Source: Thamnocephalis sphaerospora
Lineage: Eukaryota; Zoopagomycota; Zoopagomycetes; Zoopagales; Sigmoideomycetaceae
DNA length: 20,731 nt
Assembly: GCA_003614735.1 (NCBI GenBank)
Contig: KZ992691.1
Location: forward strand, 1-20,731
Direction: 5' to 3'
The position numbers were made by a program, and so were the translations under genes. The notes below the pieces were generated by a model, which saw only the letters and a list, made by a program, of their open reading frames with translations, had not been told where the DNA came from and searched no databases. This document shows, piece after piece, positions 10,301 through 19,918 of this stretch; the first letter of the stretch is position 1; the number at the start of each line of letters is the position of its first letter.

Positions 10301-11123
10301 ACAAAGTAAGTGGCTGTGTTGCAAGCATTTACCTTTTACCTGCTAATGGCAATTATGGCATGCTACCGCGCCGGTCGATCTGCACTGATACTAAACAGGT
10401 CGACAGCTTCGAGCCTACTTGCTTGCCACGACGCTATTGCTCATCTTGCTGGCACGTCTGCACAACGCATTCCTGTATGCAATCATGCTAGCGCAGCTCT
10501 ATCTACTGCAGCGCTATCTCATCTCACTTGACAACATCTTTGCCGTGTCGTCTCGTGCTCATGAAGCGGACGGCGCGAAAAAGGCAACCTTTGTTCCAAT
10601 CACACACTTGGCCGTTCCGATTGTTTGCCTGCAGCAGTCGGCATTCTTTGCCTTTGGCAATGCCAATTCGCTAGCATCTATCGATCTGAGCAACGCGTAC
10701 ACCGGCCTGACCACATACACGCCTGCGGTAGTAGGCCTACTTACGTTTACGGCAAATTGGGCAGGCCCCATCTGGTGGTACATTGCTGGCATCTATGCCC
10801 TTTGCTCTGTATGTGAGTCCACTGCCGCGTCAACCGGCGCCGCCATGGGAGATGACAGCAGCGGCGCAGCAGTAGCACGCAAGCAAAAGCTCGCTGCAAG
10901 CCAACGCTGGACCGGATCACTTGGCCTGCTGCTGTGGACAAACAAGGTTTTCTTTTCCTTGGTGCTGCTCTGTCTATCGCTTGCCATGACGCTTATGCGC
11001 CATCACCTGTTTGTGTGGACCGTCTTTTCGCCAAAGTACCTGTACCAGATGGCCTGGATGGCCTTTCATACGCTCACCATTGGCTGGCTGCTCTTCTGGA
11101 GCTGGTGGTGGCGCTCGCACTAG
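7322..11123 (+). CDS. GPI7: GPI ethanolamine-phosphate transferase 2 (GPI7/LAS21, PIGG family)
   Basis: This ER membrane enzyme adds ethanolamine phosphate to the second mannose of GPI anchors. Exons: 7322-7641, 7699-7743, 7819-7907, 7967-8172, 8241-8368, 8445-8595, 8655-8699, 8761-8923, 8983-9230, 9283-9662, 9742-9839, 9916-10305 and 10399-11123, giving about 995 aa. An N-terminal membrane anchor (residues about 9-27) precedes GFFPYK. The lumenal alkaline-phosphatase-like domain has VVDALRNDF (Asp103), ATAPTVTLPRLKALTTG (136-152), GDDTWLRL, GLDHIGH (251-257), GDHGMNE (307-313) and NHGG (317-320). TAPTVTLPRLKALTTG marks the GPI7 branch rather than MCD4 or GPI13. From residue about 487 onward there are many hydrophobic segments. 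The introns at 8596-8654 and 8700-8760 are best read as GC-AG; those two junctions are the least certain part. AATAAA follows the stop by 67 nt. Confidence 0.92.
8655..8699 (+). other. 45 nt GPI7 exon flanked by two apparent GC-AG introns
   Basis: The exon encodes Y-I-G-NHGGSS-HGEVSP, phase 0 at both ends. The left donor reads GAG|GCAAGT and the right donor CCG|GCAAGT; both match the strong GC-donor consensus. Using the nearby GT dinucleotides instead would insert several residues into the conserved MNE..GNHGG and GE..FISP spacings. Skipping this exon would remove the conserved NHGG segment without a frameshift. Confidence 0.65.
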
Positions 11124-11189
11124 CGACGATGCTGCTCTGTAGCTTCCAGCCGGGAATGCAGATCCATTATGTTGCGCATGGCTCCGACC

Positions 11190-11195
11190 AATAAA
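11190..11195 (+). promoter_or_regulatory. AATAAA polyadenylation signal for GPI7
   Basis: A canonical AATAAA lies 67 nt after the GPI7 stop codon in the 241 bp convergent spacer shared with ADE4. Confidence 0.55.
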
Positions 11196-11270
11196 ATGGC
11201 GACGACATTTGCAGGCATCGCTCGCGCCAAGAGTGCACACGTAATGACAGACAGCAATAGCAAATGTGGA

Positions 11271-11276
11271 TTTATT
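11271..11276 (-). promoter_or_regulatory. AATAAA polyadenylation signal for ADE4
   Basis: TTTATT on the plus strand is AATAAA on the minus strand, about 90 nt after the ADE4 stop codon. With the GPI7 signal at 11190 the two transcripts would overlap or abut tail to tail. Confidence 0.5.
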
Positions 11277-11364
11277 TATGTAGGTTTAAGGACGACCTGC
11301 GACTCACAGTAAACAGCTACTTGGTGCGCCTTGCACGCGCTCATATCAGCGTATCATTGCACGA

Positions 11365-13144
11365 CTAGTCTCGCTTTGCGCCAAAGCTGTTATGCAGGCC
11401 AATCGTCTCGGGCGCATCGGCATCGCGCTGTGCCTTGGCCGAGTCGTTACGCGACGCATCCAGCATACTGAGATACTCGGTCGACACGTCGCCCGTGACG
11501 TATTTGCCGTCAAACACAGAGGTATCAAAGCGCGTCAGCTTGGGGTTGAACTTGCGGCAGGCCTCGATCAGATCGGGCAGCTCCTGGAAAATGACCCGGT
11601 CAGCGCCAATGTAGGACGCAATCTCAGGTGTAGTGCGGTTGTGCGCCACCAGCTCGTGCGGCGTCGGCATATCAATACCGTACACATTCGGATAGCGGAT
11701 GGCCGGTGCAGCCGACGCAAAGTAGACCTTTTTGGCGCCCACGTCGCGTGCCATCTGCACAATCTCGCGTGAAGTAGTACCGCGCACAATCGAATCGTCC
11801 ACCAGCAGCACGTTTTTGCCAGAAAACTCCAGCGCCATGGCATTCAGCTTGCGGCGCACGTTCTTCCGACGCATATGCTGGCCAGGCATGATGAATGTGC
11901 GGCCAATGTAGCGGTTCTTGATGAAGCCCTCCCGGTAGGGACGACCCAGTTTGTGCGACAGCTGCAGTGCAGACACGCGGCTCGTGTCGGGCACCGGAAT
12001 GACCACATCAATATCATGGTCGGCACCGAGCTCACGCAGGACCTGGTCGGCCAGCGCCTCGCCCATGGCCAGACGTGCATTATACACGCTGACGCCGTCG
12101 ATGATGCTATCAGGGCGCGCAAAGTAGACATACTCAAAGATGCACGGCGCAAATGGCTGCTTGGAGACCAGCTGGCGGCTCGTAACACCATTGCGCGTGA
12201 TGATGATGGCCTCGCCGGGCTGCACATCAATCACATCGCGGAAGCCAAGCGCGTCCAGAGCCACCGACTCGGACGAGAACATGTAGTCGTAGCCGGCCTC
12301 CTCGGAGCCGCGGCGACCGTAGGCGATCGGCCGGATACCGTTCGGATCGCGAAAGCCCACCACACCATAGCCGGCGATCATGGCCACCACAGCATAGCCA
12401 CCGTGGCACTGCTCGTACAGTCCCTTGATGGCCGTGAAAATGTCTTCTTCGTTAATGCGAAACTTGCCCGTCTGCTGCAGGTTGTTGGCAAACACATTCA
12501 GCAGCAGCTCCGAGTCCGAGTCGGTATTGACGTGACGATGCGCCTCCTTGTCAAGGAACTGGCGTAGCTCTGCTGCGTTCACCAGATTTCCGTTCTGTGT
12601 GACCGATGCGCGGTATGACAATGTCAGTGTACGTGCCATGCACGACGGTCTTCCTATCTACGTACATGGGCGAAAACGATGCCGTACGGGCTGTTGACGT
12701 AGAACGGCTGCGCTTCCGAGTGCGAGGAGCTGCCTGCGGTCGGGTACCGGACTGTGCATGCGTGCGCCGCATTAGCGCTAGACACGTGATGGTCGGCAGT
12801 GCGCCGCTTTCTTACCGTGACCGATGCCGATGTGGCCCACCAGGCTCATCAGCTGCTGCGCATCAAACACGTCGCGTACCATGCCGTTTCCTTTGCACTG
12901 GTAGAGCCGGCCCTTTTCACCGCAGGTGATGATGCCAGCTGCATCCTGTCCATCGCAGAGCGCGAGAATAGCGATGTTTGCATTTTAGTAAGTATTGCAT
13001 CGAGCGCGACGCTGCCGCAGCCTATCTGTAACGTAAGCTGCAACGTACCTGGCCACGGTGCTGCAGCAGGCCGAGACCCTCATGAATATCCGACGCGGCC
13101 AGACCAAGCTTGTTGGCGAGGATCAGCGCAAGAATCCCACACAT
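11365..13144 (-). CDS. ADE4: Amidophosphoribosyltransferase (glutamine PRPP amidotransferase)
   Basis: This enzyme catalyses the first committed step of purine synthesis, PRPP plus glutamine to phosphoribosylamine. Exons: 13144-13049, 12945-12816, 12751-12666 and 12594-11365. The protein is 513 residues (yeast Ade4 510). The N-terminal glutamine amidotransferase domain begins MCGILALI, with Cys2 becoming the N-terminal nucleophile. [29 protein letters not shown] and NGNLVNA (from residue 105) form the rest of the site. The phosphoribosyltransferase domain contains the PRPP loop [13 protein letters not shown] (366-378) and VPDTSR. The Cys quartet of the bacterial iron-sulfur type is not evident, as in other fungi. 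The start is fixed by the Cys2 requirement and by the absence of any upstream in-frame ATG. An 84 nt intron appears to sit in the 5' untranslated region. Confidence 0.96.
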
Positions 13145-13621
13145 AGCGACCTGAAGACAGGCACAGACGCAGAGAGTGCGATGAGTAACTGGAGCTCGCC
13201 AAAGGAGCGAGGCACTGGTTGGCAGTGTACTTACAAAGCCCAATGCAGCAGGTACAGGGGCAGAGGAATGGAAGCCAGTGAAGAGGCGGAAGCGAGGGTC
13301 AGCGGAGCTGCTCCAGCAGTGGGCGCAAGAAGAAGAGAGGTCAGGCTGGCGAACAGACCGACCGTGGGACGCCGCGCGTCGGCTCAACGGGTGTACGCGG
13401 AAAGAGCCGATCGGGAAAAAAAAGGAAAGGACAGGCGCCTTTTTAGTTTTCTGACAAAGCGTTTGGCCAGCCCAGCGGGCGTATAGAGTGCGCACGTGCC
13501 TGCATGGTCCGACCGGTGCAGCGCTGCAGTACTAGAGTACGTCTCTTTAATGGCAAGATAAGCACATGTGTGGCTATGCTAACCCAAGGGTGAAGATCGA
13601 GAGCGGGGCACAGATGGACGC
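13145..13621. promoter_or_regulatory. ADE4 promoter and aminotransferase 3' region
   Basis: This 477 bp spacer holds the ADE4 upstream region, including the proposed leader intron. It also holds an A-rich stretch near 13411-13430 and the 3' flank of the aminotransferase gene. I find no separate gene in it. Confidence 0.5.
13151..13234 (-). other. Probable 5'-UTR intron of ADE4
   Basis: The minus strand shows a perfect donor GTAAGT at 13234 and a pyrimidine-rich acceptor CTGTCTTCAG ending at 13151, with TTACTCAT as a possible branch site. The acceptor is six bases before the ADE4 ATG (GTCGCT|ATG). No ATG is in frame in the upstream open stretch, so the intron would be non-coding. Confidence 0.6.
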
Positions 13622-15347
13622 CTACTTGCGATGGCGCGCGACAAACGCACCAATGCGCGCATACGCCTCGCGCAGCTTGTCCTCTGGTGCCGTAAACACG
13701 ATGCGGAAGTAGTTTGGATAGCCAAAGCACTGTGCGGGCAGACAAAAGACCGATTCCTCGGCCATCAGCCGCTCGGTAAAGGCGAGATCGTTGTGCAGAT
13801 CGCGGAACGCGGCGGTTTGCACGCCAACCATCATGTACATGGCACCTTGCGGCACCACCACCGTAAGACCAGGGATGTTGGCAAGACACTCGGCGCTTAG
13901 CTTGGCGTTTTTCTGATATGGTTGGAGATTCAAGCGTAAGCATCGTCGGCTGTGTCCCAGTGTACACTTGCAATAGACCGCGACAACCTACCTCAAGCTG
14001 CTGAATGGTAGCGTTGTGGAAGGTGTCTGGCGTCTCGTGTAGAATCTTTGGCAGTGCTGCTTGAATGACAGAGTTGGCACCCAGAATCATTTGGCTAAGA
14101 GAGTTGAGTCCACTGCGCACATCGGCAAGCAGATTCGCGCGATCATGGATGAGGATCCAGCCGACACGCCAGCCAGGCACCAGATACTTTTTGGCAAGGC
14201 CGCCCACCGCCAAGATGGGCACGGTGCTGGTGAGCGTGGCCATGGGGTAGAACTGCTGGCCGCTGAATACCAGATCGCAGTAGATCTCATCGGCAATGAC
14301 GAGCAGGTGATGGCGCTCGCACAGCGCAAGAATGTCCTGCAAGTGCTCGCGCGAGTACACCGAGCCGCACGGGTTGGATGGGCTGTGCACAGCAGGATAA
14401 GCCAAGTGTGCATCGTCTGCTCACCTACTGCTACCTACTTGTTGACCAGCACCGCGCGGGTGCGCTCATCGACAAGCGCCTCCATCTGCGCCAAATCCGC
14501 CTCCCAAGAGCGCTCCGGCTGGACGACAAACAGATGAGCGAGTGGGGATGAGGGCGCAGCTGTCGCCGGCGACTACACTAGACGACACGGGCAGACCTAC
14601 CAAGAGCGAGTAGAAGCGGCATTCGATGCCCTTGGAGGCGGCTAGCGTTTCGTAGAGCGAGAAACCAGGCTTTGGCAGCAGAATGTTATCGCCCTCGTCG
14701 GCAATGGCCGAGATGCACAGGTCAATGGCCCCTGAGCAGCCACTTGCAATGATAACGTCCTATGCGACGCGATGAAACAGATCAGCACTGGTGCTTGTAC
14801 GTATTTGCACGCATCAATTACTTTGGCGCTAAGCGGAGCTTCAGGCGTGGTGTGCTTGCGTGCAATGGCGTCGCGTGCACTTTCAAGTCCTGCTCAGACA
14901 GCGTCAGCCGGCCATAGTATGGCTGAGACGCGCACAGCTGCATAGCCTACCGGTAGAGGGCGCGTAGCCATGCGTGCGGTGGTTGTCCAGCTCGTCGCGC
15001 ACTGCCTGCAGGCAGCTGTCGTGGGTGGATAGATTGCCAAACACCGTTGGATCGCCTGATAATCGCACATCAGCCTAGGAACTCGCCTATACAGCTGGCC
15101 GAAACGCAGAACGCTACACCGTCGCCATCTCTGCACCAGCAGGCTGCGTACCAAGTGCGAGGCTAATGACCGGCTTCTCAGGGTTGGGCTCGACACGCAG
15201 GTTGTCGACAATGCGGCGAATGGGGTTGACCGTACGACGCGAAACCCGCGACGCCGCTATGGGGCGCCACACGCTGGTGGCTTTCGCGCCATTGTCGACG
15301 GCAGTCGTCGGAGCGTTGTCTCCGGGCGTTTTGGCGTTGCTGACCAT
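13622..15347 (-). CDS. TAT: Tyrosine aminotransferase-like PLP enzyme
   Basis: A fold-type I aminotransferase closest to animal tyrosine aminotransferase; it probably transaminates aromatic amino acids with 2-oxoglutarate. Exons: 15347-15152, 15055-14951, 14889-14822, 14759-14601, 14518-14439, 14382-13992 and 13912-13622, all GT-AG, giving 429 aa (human TAT 454). Family landmarks: [20 protein letters not shown] near residue 40-60, [37 protein letters not shown] (Asn206), [10 protein letters not shown] (Asp234, Tyr237), [16 protein letters not shown] with the PLP lysine at about 267, GAMYMMVG, and YPNYFRIV with the carboxylate-binding Arg403. The start MVSNAKTP is preferred. An in-frame ATG at 15413 would add 22 basic, hydroxylated residues that could be a mitochondrial presequence. 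Substrate preference (Tyr, Phe or Trp) cannot be read from sequence. Confidence 0.9.
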
Positions 15348-15646
15348 GATGAGGTGACGCGAACGAGGAAATGCAGTGCAATAGCGAACGAGGCCAGAAG
15401 GGGTGAGGTGCATCGGCGAACCGGTTCGGTGCTCGGATTTGCCGGTTAAACGTACACTGACCGTGGGAAACGGCGGCGACTTTTGGCCAAAAGGCCCTTC
15501 GCAACGTTGATACGTCGCGGCTATCGCCGTATCTTAACCCTATTTATCTATCCTCTTTGAAGGGGCGGCGAGTAAGGCGGCAAGATATAAAGTAATGAAC
15601 AACGTAAATGCACAGACAGGTATGATACATCGCAGATAACAGCGCA
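15348..15646. promoter_or_regulatory. Aminotransferase promoter and deacetylase 3' region
   Basis: The spacer of 299 bp contains GAACCGGTTCGGT at 15418-15430, a near copy of a sequence in the eEF2/ARL2 promoter. The half nearer the deacetylase gene is more A/T-rich and would be that gene's 3' flank. No ORF of note. Confidence 0.45.
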
Positions 15647-18600
15647 CTACTGCGATACTACGGCCATCGACTTGGCAAAGAGCGGCGGCTGTTTGGGCGT
15701 GGTGACTGGGACTAGACGGCGGCGTTTGCGCCGGTGTTTCTTTGAGCGCTCGGATGTTGGGCTCGACGTCGCCGCTAATGATGCTGGCGCTGATACAGAT
15801 CCTGGGGTCATAGGCGCAAGTAAGCCACCTGTCGACCGGCTGTCCATATCTTCATCGTCGCTAATGCAAATGGCGTCGCTTATTCTGCCGCCTGCTGTCG
15901 CTGCTCTTCTTTTGGACGTTTTAGCGTCGCCACAGGTGGGCTGGCTGTGAGAGCGAGCAACCGGCAGTTCTCGGTGCATCGGCGTAGTATGTAAACGGTT
16001 GTCATGGTTGTTGCCACCGGTTGAAGGGCCTAAAGCACGCCTTGGTGCAGGAGTGGGGGATGTCGGCGCCACCGCCTGTTTTGCGTCGTGCGGCAGCTTG
16101 GTCTGCTGATCTAGCAGAAGACTCGGCAGTTGGCACCCATTGCTATCACGAGCTCGCTTGGTACGGAAGGCATGCTGGCTTATCGATTCATCTATATCTG
16201 CATGTAGAGAGGGTAATGCAAGTGCTGGTGGAGGAGTGTTGTTGCGTATCGTCGCTTGTTTGGCTGCCTTGTAGTCCATCGGTCGGACGTTAGTGATAGT
16301 TTTAACGGCACGGGTATCGGCTGCTAGCGCGCCATCTTTCCTCCGAACTTCAGCAGGCGGTTCCTTGTGCTCAGAGGAAGGTGGTGCAGCAAGCGTGGGT
16401 GGCGTGCTAGGTGATACTGTGCTACTGCTATTTTTGATTTCCTCGGTGCCATGTATGGCGTCCTTGTCCTTGTTCTCATCTGGGCCCAGTGTCCGGGCCC
16501 CTGTAGCGTGCTTCAGCACGGGTGTAGCCGGGCTACCTTGACGACCAGCATCGGCTACCGTCTCCTCCTTGATTGGCGTCTCTGGTGTTGCGACGGGTGG
16601 CGAGGGCGAGCGCACCATCAATAGCTCCATCGGCGCTTCCTCTGAAGGCAATTCTGGCGCTTTCAAGGGATGCTCTGCGCTGAGACAGCGCCAGTATGGT
16701 TGATGTGCCGTGGTAGCCAGCTGAACAGCTGTATATGCCGCCTTTTTAGCACGCGCATGGGCGCGGCGAAACTGCTTGTTGTCCAGCAGGGCACCCATGC
16801 ACGCCGCCACCGAGTTTGCCGTAGACATGAAATTGTAGCCACCCTGTCGTCAAACCAGCGTGCAGTCATACCGTTAGACTAGCTTTGATAAGCGAGCGGC
16901 TGGCCCTGACCAACCTCGAGAATCAACGCAACGTGGCCGTCGGCGAGCGTGCTCAGCATATTTGTCATCCATCCGTAGCACGCCGGAGTCACCTTGCACT
17001 CGCCGAGATAGTCGCCTGCAAATGTACAGCAAGCGTCAGCCAAGGCCTTGGGAGACCTCGTTGCGTATCGGTCCATTCCTACCTTCCGCGGCATCAAATC
17101 CAGCAGACACTATTGTGCCAAAGCGACATGTATGAGCGACTGTTGACGCTGCCCGGCATTCTGTCAACTAACCAATCACCAAGTCCGGTGCAAATTCGCG
17201 GCCAATTGGTATGACCAGCTTCTCAAAAGCAAGTACGTAGTCGGCGCTTGTCATGCCGGCGCAAGGCCAGGGAATGTTGAGATTACTACGCGGGTCAACG
17301 GATTAGCCGCGCACAGAGATATCGCCACGTCCAAGTCACTGTGCTTCCTACCGGCCGACACCCTTTCCTTCACCGACTTGATCGTGCGCGCCTTCCTCGG
17401 TGCCAGGGTAGAACTCGCCGTCTTCGTAGCGATGCAGCGACACATAAAGAACGTTTGGATCGTCAAAAAAGGCGCGCTGTATGCCATTGCCTGATTGATA
17501 CAGTCAGGTTGTGAGTAATGGCCATTTGCAAAGCATGTCGCCAGCACAGCTTCTCACCATGGTGAACATCCCTAAATTATTTCGCAGCATGTGTGAGCAG
17601 TTGCGTGTGATATTTTTTAGCATAGGATGCCTACCAATCAACAATCATAATGCGACGCGCCAGTTTTAGCTCCAAAACACGTTTGGCTGCCACCACTACG
17701 TTGTTGTATATGCAGAATCCCCTACAGTGAGGCAAGCAAGTCAGCAAGTTGCCATGTCGAGTCGATGTTTAAAAAATCCATTGGGTGCCATGGTGGTGAG
17801 AGACGAGCAATAACTTACATTGGCTGTGTCAGCATGGTTGCACCATCCAATCAAGCAGATTAAAGATTAGACGTCGACACCGAGTGGTGAGCGAATCAAA
17901 CGTACAGCGCAGTGTATATACGCAATTACTTTTGGCTTACCTCGTCGCTCTCCGCATGATGACCCCTAAGTCGGGCATTGTAGGGGTCAAATCAGTAGGA
18001 TGGTCATAGAAATAGCACCAATCCTGCGAAAACTTACGGTGGGCGCACGATGGCCATGCCGTTGCGTAGCCGCCGGCTGGCTACCTCGACACAAAGATCA
18101 ATGGTGCCACCGCAGCTAAGGCGGGCACAAAATGGAGTGTCGGTGTTGAAGTAGATGGAGTCGAACCGGTTGGCGTGGTTTTGCAGCTGTGGAAATGATT
18201 CGCCTGTTGTGCCGTCATGCATGATGATTGCGTATTAATAGTGCGTACGGCAAGAACAGCGAGGTGATGTGCCACTTACGCGTCACCTTGTTGATATCCA
18301 TGCAGTGCTCCTCAGCGTGAAAGAGCATCAGCTCGGTCAAGCTGGCAAGGCGTGCTGGTACGCGTACACAGCGCTCCAATATTCCCTTGTTGTAGAGTAG
18401 ATCGTAGATGGACGAGATACGTCGCGGGTCTTCCGGGTGCTCATACTCGAGTTGATCAGGAAAAATATTGCAGTGTGCAAGCATTCTAGTATCGTACACC
18501 AGACCTGTCTCTCCACTCTTAGCGACTTTTGCGCTATTCAAGCCACAATCAGTCTTGGCATCGTATGCAGCAGCCTCTTCTACACCGGCATTGGCTTGAC

Positions 18601-18885
18601 CGATAGACTGCATCCGGTCTACAGACAAGAGCAATTGCTTGACAAATCAGCCGTCGCCCATTGTATCCCCCACTCATTGATAAAGTAGACTCATCATGTG
18701 CTTTGGAGCTTACCTGATGCGTGCGCTTGTAATGACGCCTGCTCAGAGGAAAGCAAAGACGATGTAGCCGCTGATGTTCCATTTGCCGGGGGTACATTCT
18801 TGTCGGTCTGTAGCCAATCTGTACCACCGTCATTCATGGAAACATCCATGGTTGTCGTAGACGAGGACAGTGGACGGACTGACAT
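15647..18885 (-). CDS. HDA1: Class II histone deacetylase (Hda1/Clr3 type) with a long disordered tail
   Basis: A zinc-dependent lysine deacetylase acting in chromatin silencing complexes. Exons: 18885-18714, 18618-18280, 18203-18038, 17965-17941, 17823-17819, 17721-17635, 17571-17558, 17490-17352, 17285-17173, 17109-17083, 17015-16915 and 16843-15647. The total of 2385 nt is in frame, 794 aa. The start is fixed by an in-frame TAA five codons upstream. Catalytic features: TGLVYDTRM with [19 protein letters not shown] (His228, His229); PMGFC; DWDVHHGNG (zinc ligands Asp266 and His268); [23 protein letters not shown] (zinc ligand Asp359); LEGGYN (Tyr399). [13 protein letters not shown] and the later YWRCL resemble yeast Hda1. 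After residue about 450 the sequence is Pro/Ser/Thr-rich. It carries PIKEE (SUMO-site-like, Lys488), ICISDDED (721-728, SUMO-interaction-like) and a basic KKHRRKRRR (764-772). I see no Arb2 domain in this tail. Confidence 0.93.
17083..17109 (-). other. 27 nt exon of HDA1 (SAGFDAAE)
   Basis: Acceptor CACAATAG, donor GTAGGA, phase 1 at both ends. It encodes the third zinc ligand, Asp359, in SAGFDAAE. Because 27 is a multiple of three, skipping would keep the frame but remove the ligand. Confidence 0.86.
17558..17571 (-). other. 14 nt micro-exon of HDA1 (DVHHG)
   Basis: Acceptor AATTTAG, then G GAT GTT CAC CAT G, then donor GTGAGA. It completes Trp265 and encodes Asp266-Val-His268-His with the first base of Gly270. 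Asp266 and His268 are two of the three zinc ligands. Confidence 0.88.
17819..17823 (-). other. 5 nt micro-exon of HDA1 (CCAAT)
   Basis: The minus strand reads TGCTGACACAG|CCAAT|GTAAGTTATT. The upstream exon ends in phase 0 (GAG) and the downstream exon begins G GGA TTC TGC. The five bases give CCA AT+G, hence DE-PM-GFC. That matches the class II pattern DE[AV]MGFC in length and in the Met. A direct join of the neighbours shifts the frame. Confidence 0.82.
17941..17965 (-). other. 25 nt micro-exon of HDA1 (GHHAESDE)
   Basis: Bounded by GACTTAG on the left and GTAAGC on the right. It adds one base to finish Pro226, then encodes GHHAESDE, which includes the two active-site histidines. Without it the protein has no HH motif. 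Confidence 0.88.
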
Positions 18886-19918
18886 TGCATTCGCTGCTTA
18901 GTCAATACAACGGGAATTTGACGATGCAGACAGGCGAACAGGCAGGCGAGGGAATCTGCCGATTGCAGCAACAATTCAAAACGCCACTTATTTCGCGTGG
19001 CACTTTCTGTTCACACTAGACGCCAAGCACCGGAAATGAGCGAGCCTGCCACCAAGCTAGTATTGCTAAACGCCCTTGGACAGTGCATACCTGTAGCAGC
19101 TCAACACCACACGCCAGTGACTAGCTTATGCAGGGAGACGCTGCGGCCACAGAGTAACTAGAAGGGACGGGCAAATGCAAAGAGAAAAGCGGTATGTTTG
19201 AGGCAAGATAAGGCCAATAAGAGTAAGAGGGTCACTGAAAAGCCGGTAAACAGCAGGGTGTTTTGGACTGGGGTGCAGTTTGTGGTGGACCTGCAAGTGA
19301 TAGAAGCGAGAAAGAAAAGCAGCACACGCTGAGCCGAAGGCCGAGTTTGGCTGTGACATCCTAGTGTCAATACCACATACAGGCTACATTTGTCATGTAG
19401 CTAGCATTACGCTTGCAAACCACTGCTCTGCGGGACCAGTACAGCCGAGCTACAAATAGCGCTTCATGGAATATCACGCGCTTCCACATGCAGTTGCTGC
19501 TCAGCTGAGGCAGAAATGTAGGACCGACGGCTAGTTCAGGTAGTCCACCGGTACTATCCCACTTTGCAGCCACCGGCGAGCGGCGGCCGGGTGATCTCGA
19601 CCGTTGACGCCGCAGTGTGTTTGGCAAGGCCGGGTAGCCGGCAAGATATGCAGTTTCTCGACGCCAACTCCCCATAAGCACACCGGGCAGCACACGGGCC
19701 GATGCATCCAATAGGTCTAGAACTTGACCTCTTTGATCTGCAGTCTTGTGCCATCGTGAATTTGCCCGTGAAAGCTTGCATCAGGTGCGCGTGGATTGCC
19801 GCTCCCTCTCCAATCCTATGTTGGAGCGCACGAACCAATGTTGTAAAGCTACGTCAGCTGCTGCATCTGCTTTACTGGTATGTCACAGTGGGGGACGCAA
19901 AGGATGCAACGCGCCAAA
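18886..19918. other. HDA1 upstream region and E1-alpha 3' flank
   Basis: This 1.03 kb spacer separates two minus-strand genes. It should contain the HDA1 promoter and leader. Several open frames exist, including an ATG-started 77-codon frame at 19126-19359 (minus) and an open stretch at 19367-19730 (minus). None has a product I recognise. The minus-strand GTATGC near 19094 and the acceptor-like CTAAG near 18897 could bound a leader intron, but this is weak. Confidence 0.45.

Noticed and set aside
11875-12567. Plus-strand 230-codon frame inside ADE4
   Set aside because: It is an antisense shadow of the long ADE4 exon, with no recognisable product.
13145-13495. An N-terminal extension or propeptide of ADE4
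   Set aside because: The upstream open frame has no ATG, contains a strong splice donor and acceptor, and fungal enzymes start directly at Met-Cys.
15647-16828. A separate 393-aa gene
   Set aside because: The frame is continuous with the last deacetylase exon. The upstream exon ends ...LILE and splicing gives EGGYNF directly before MSTANS, matching the Hda1 family.
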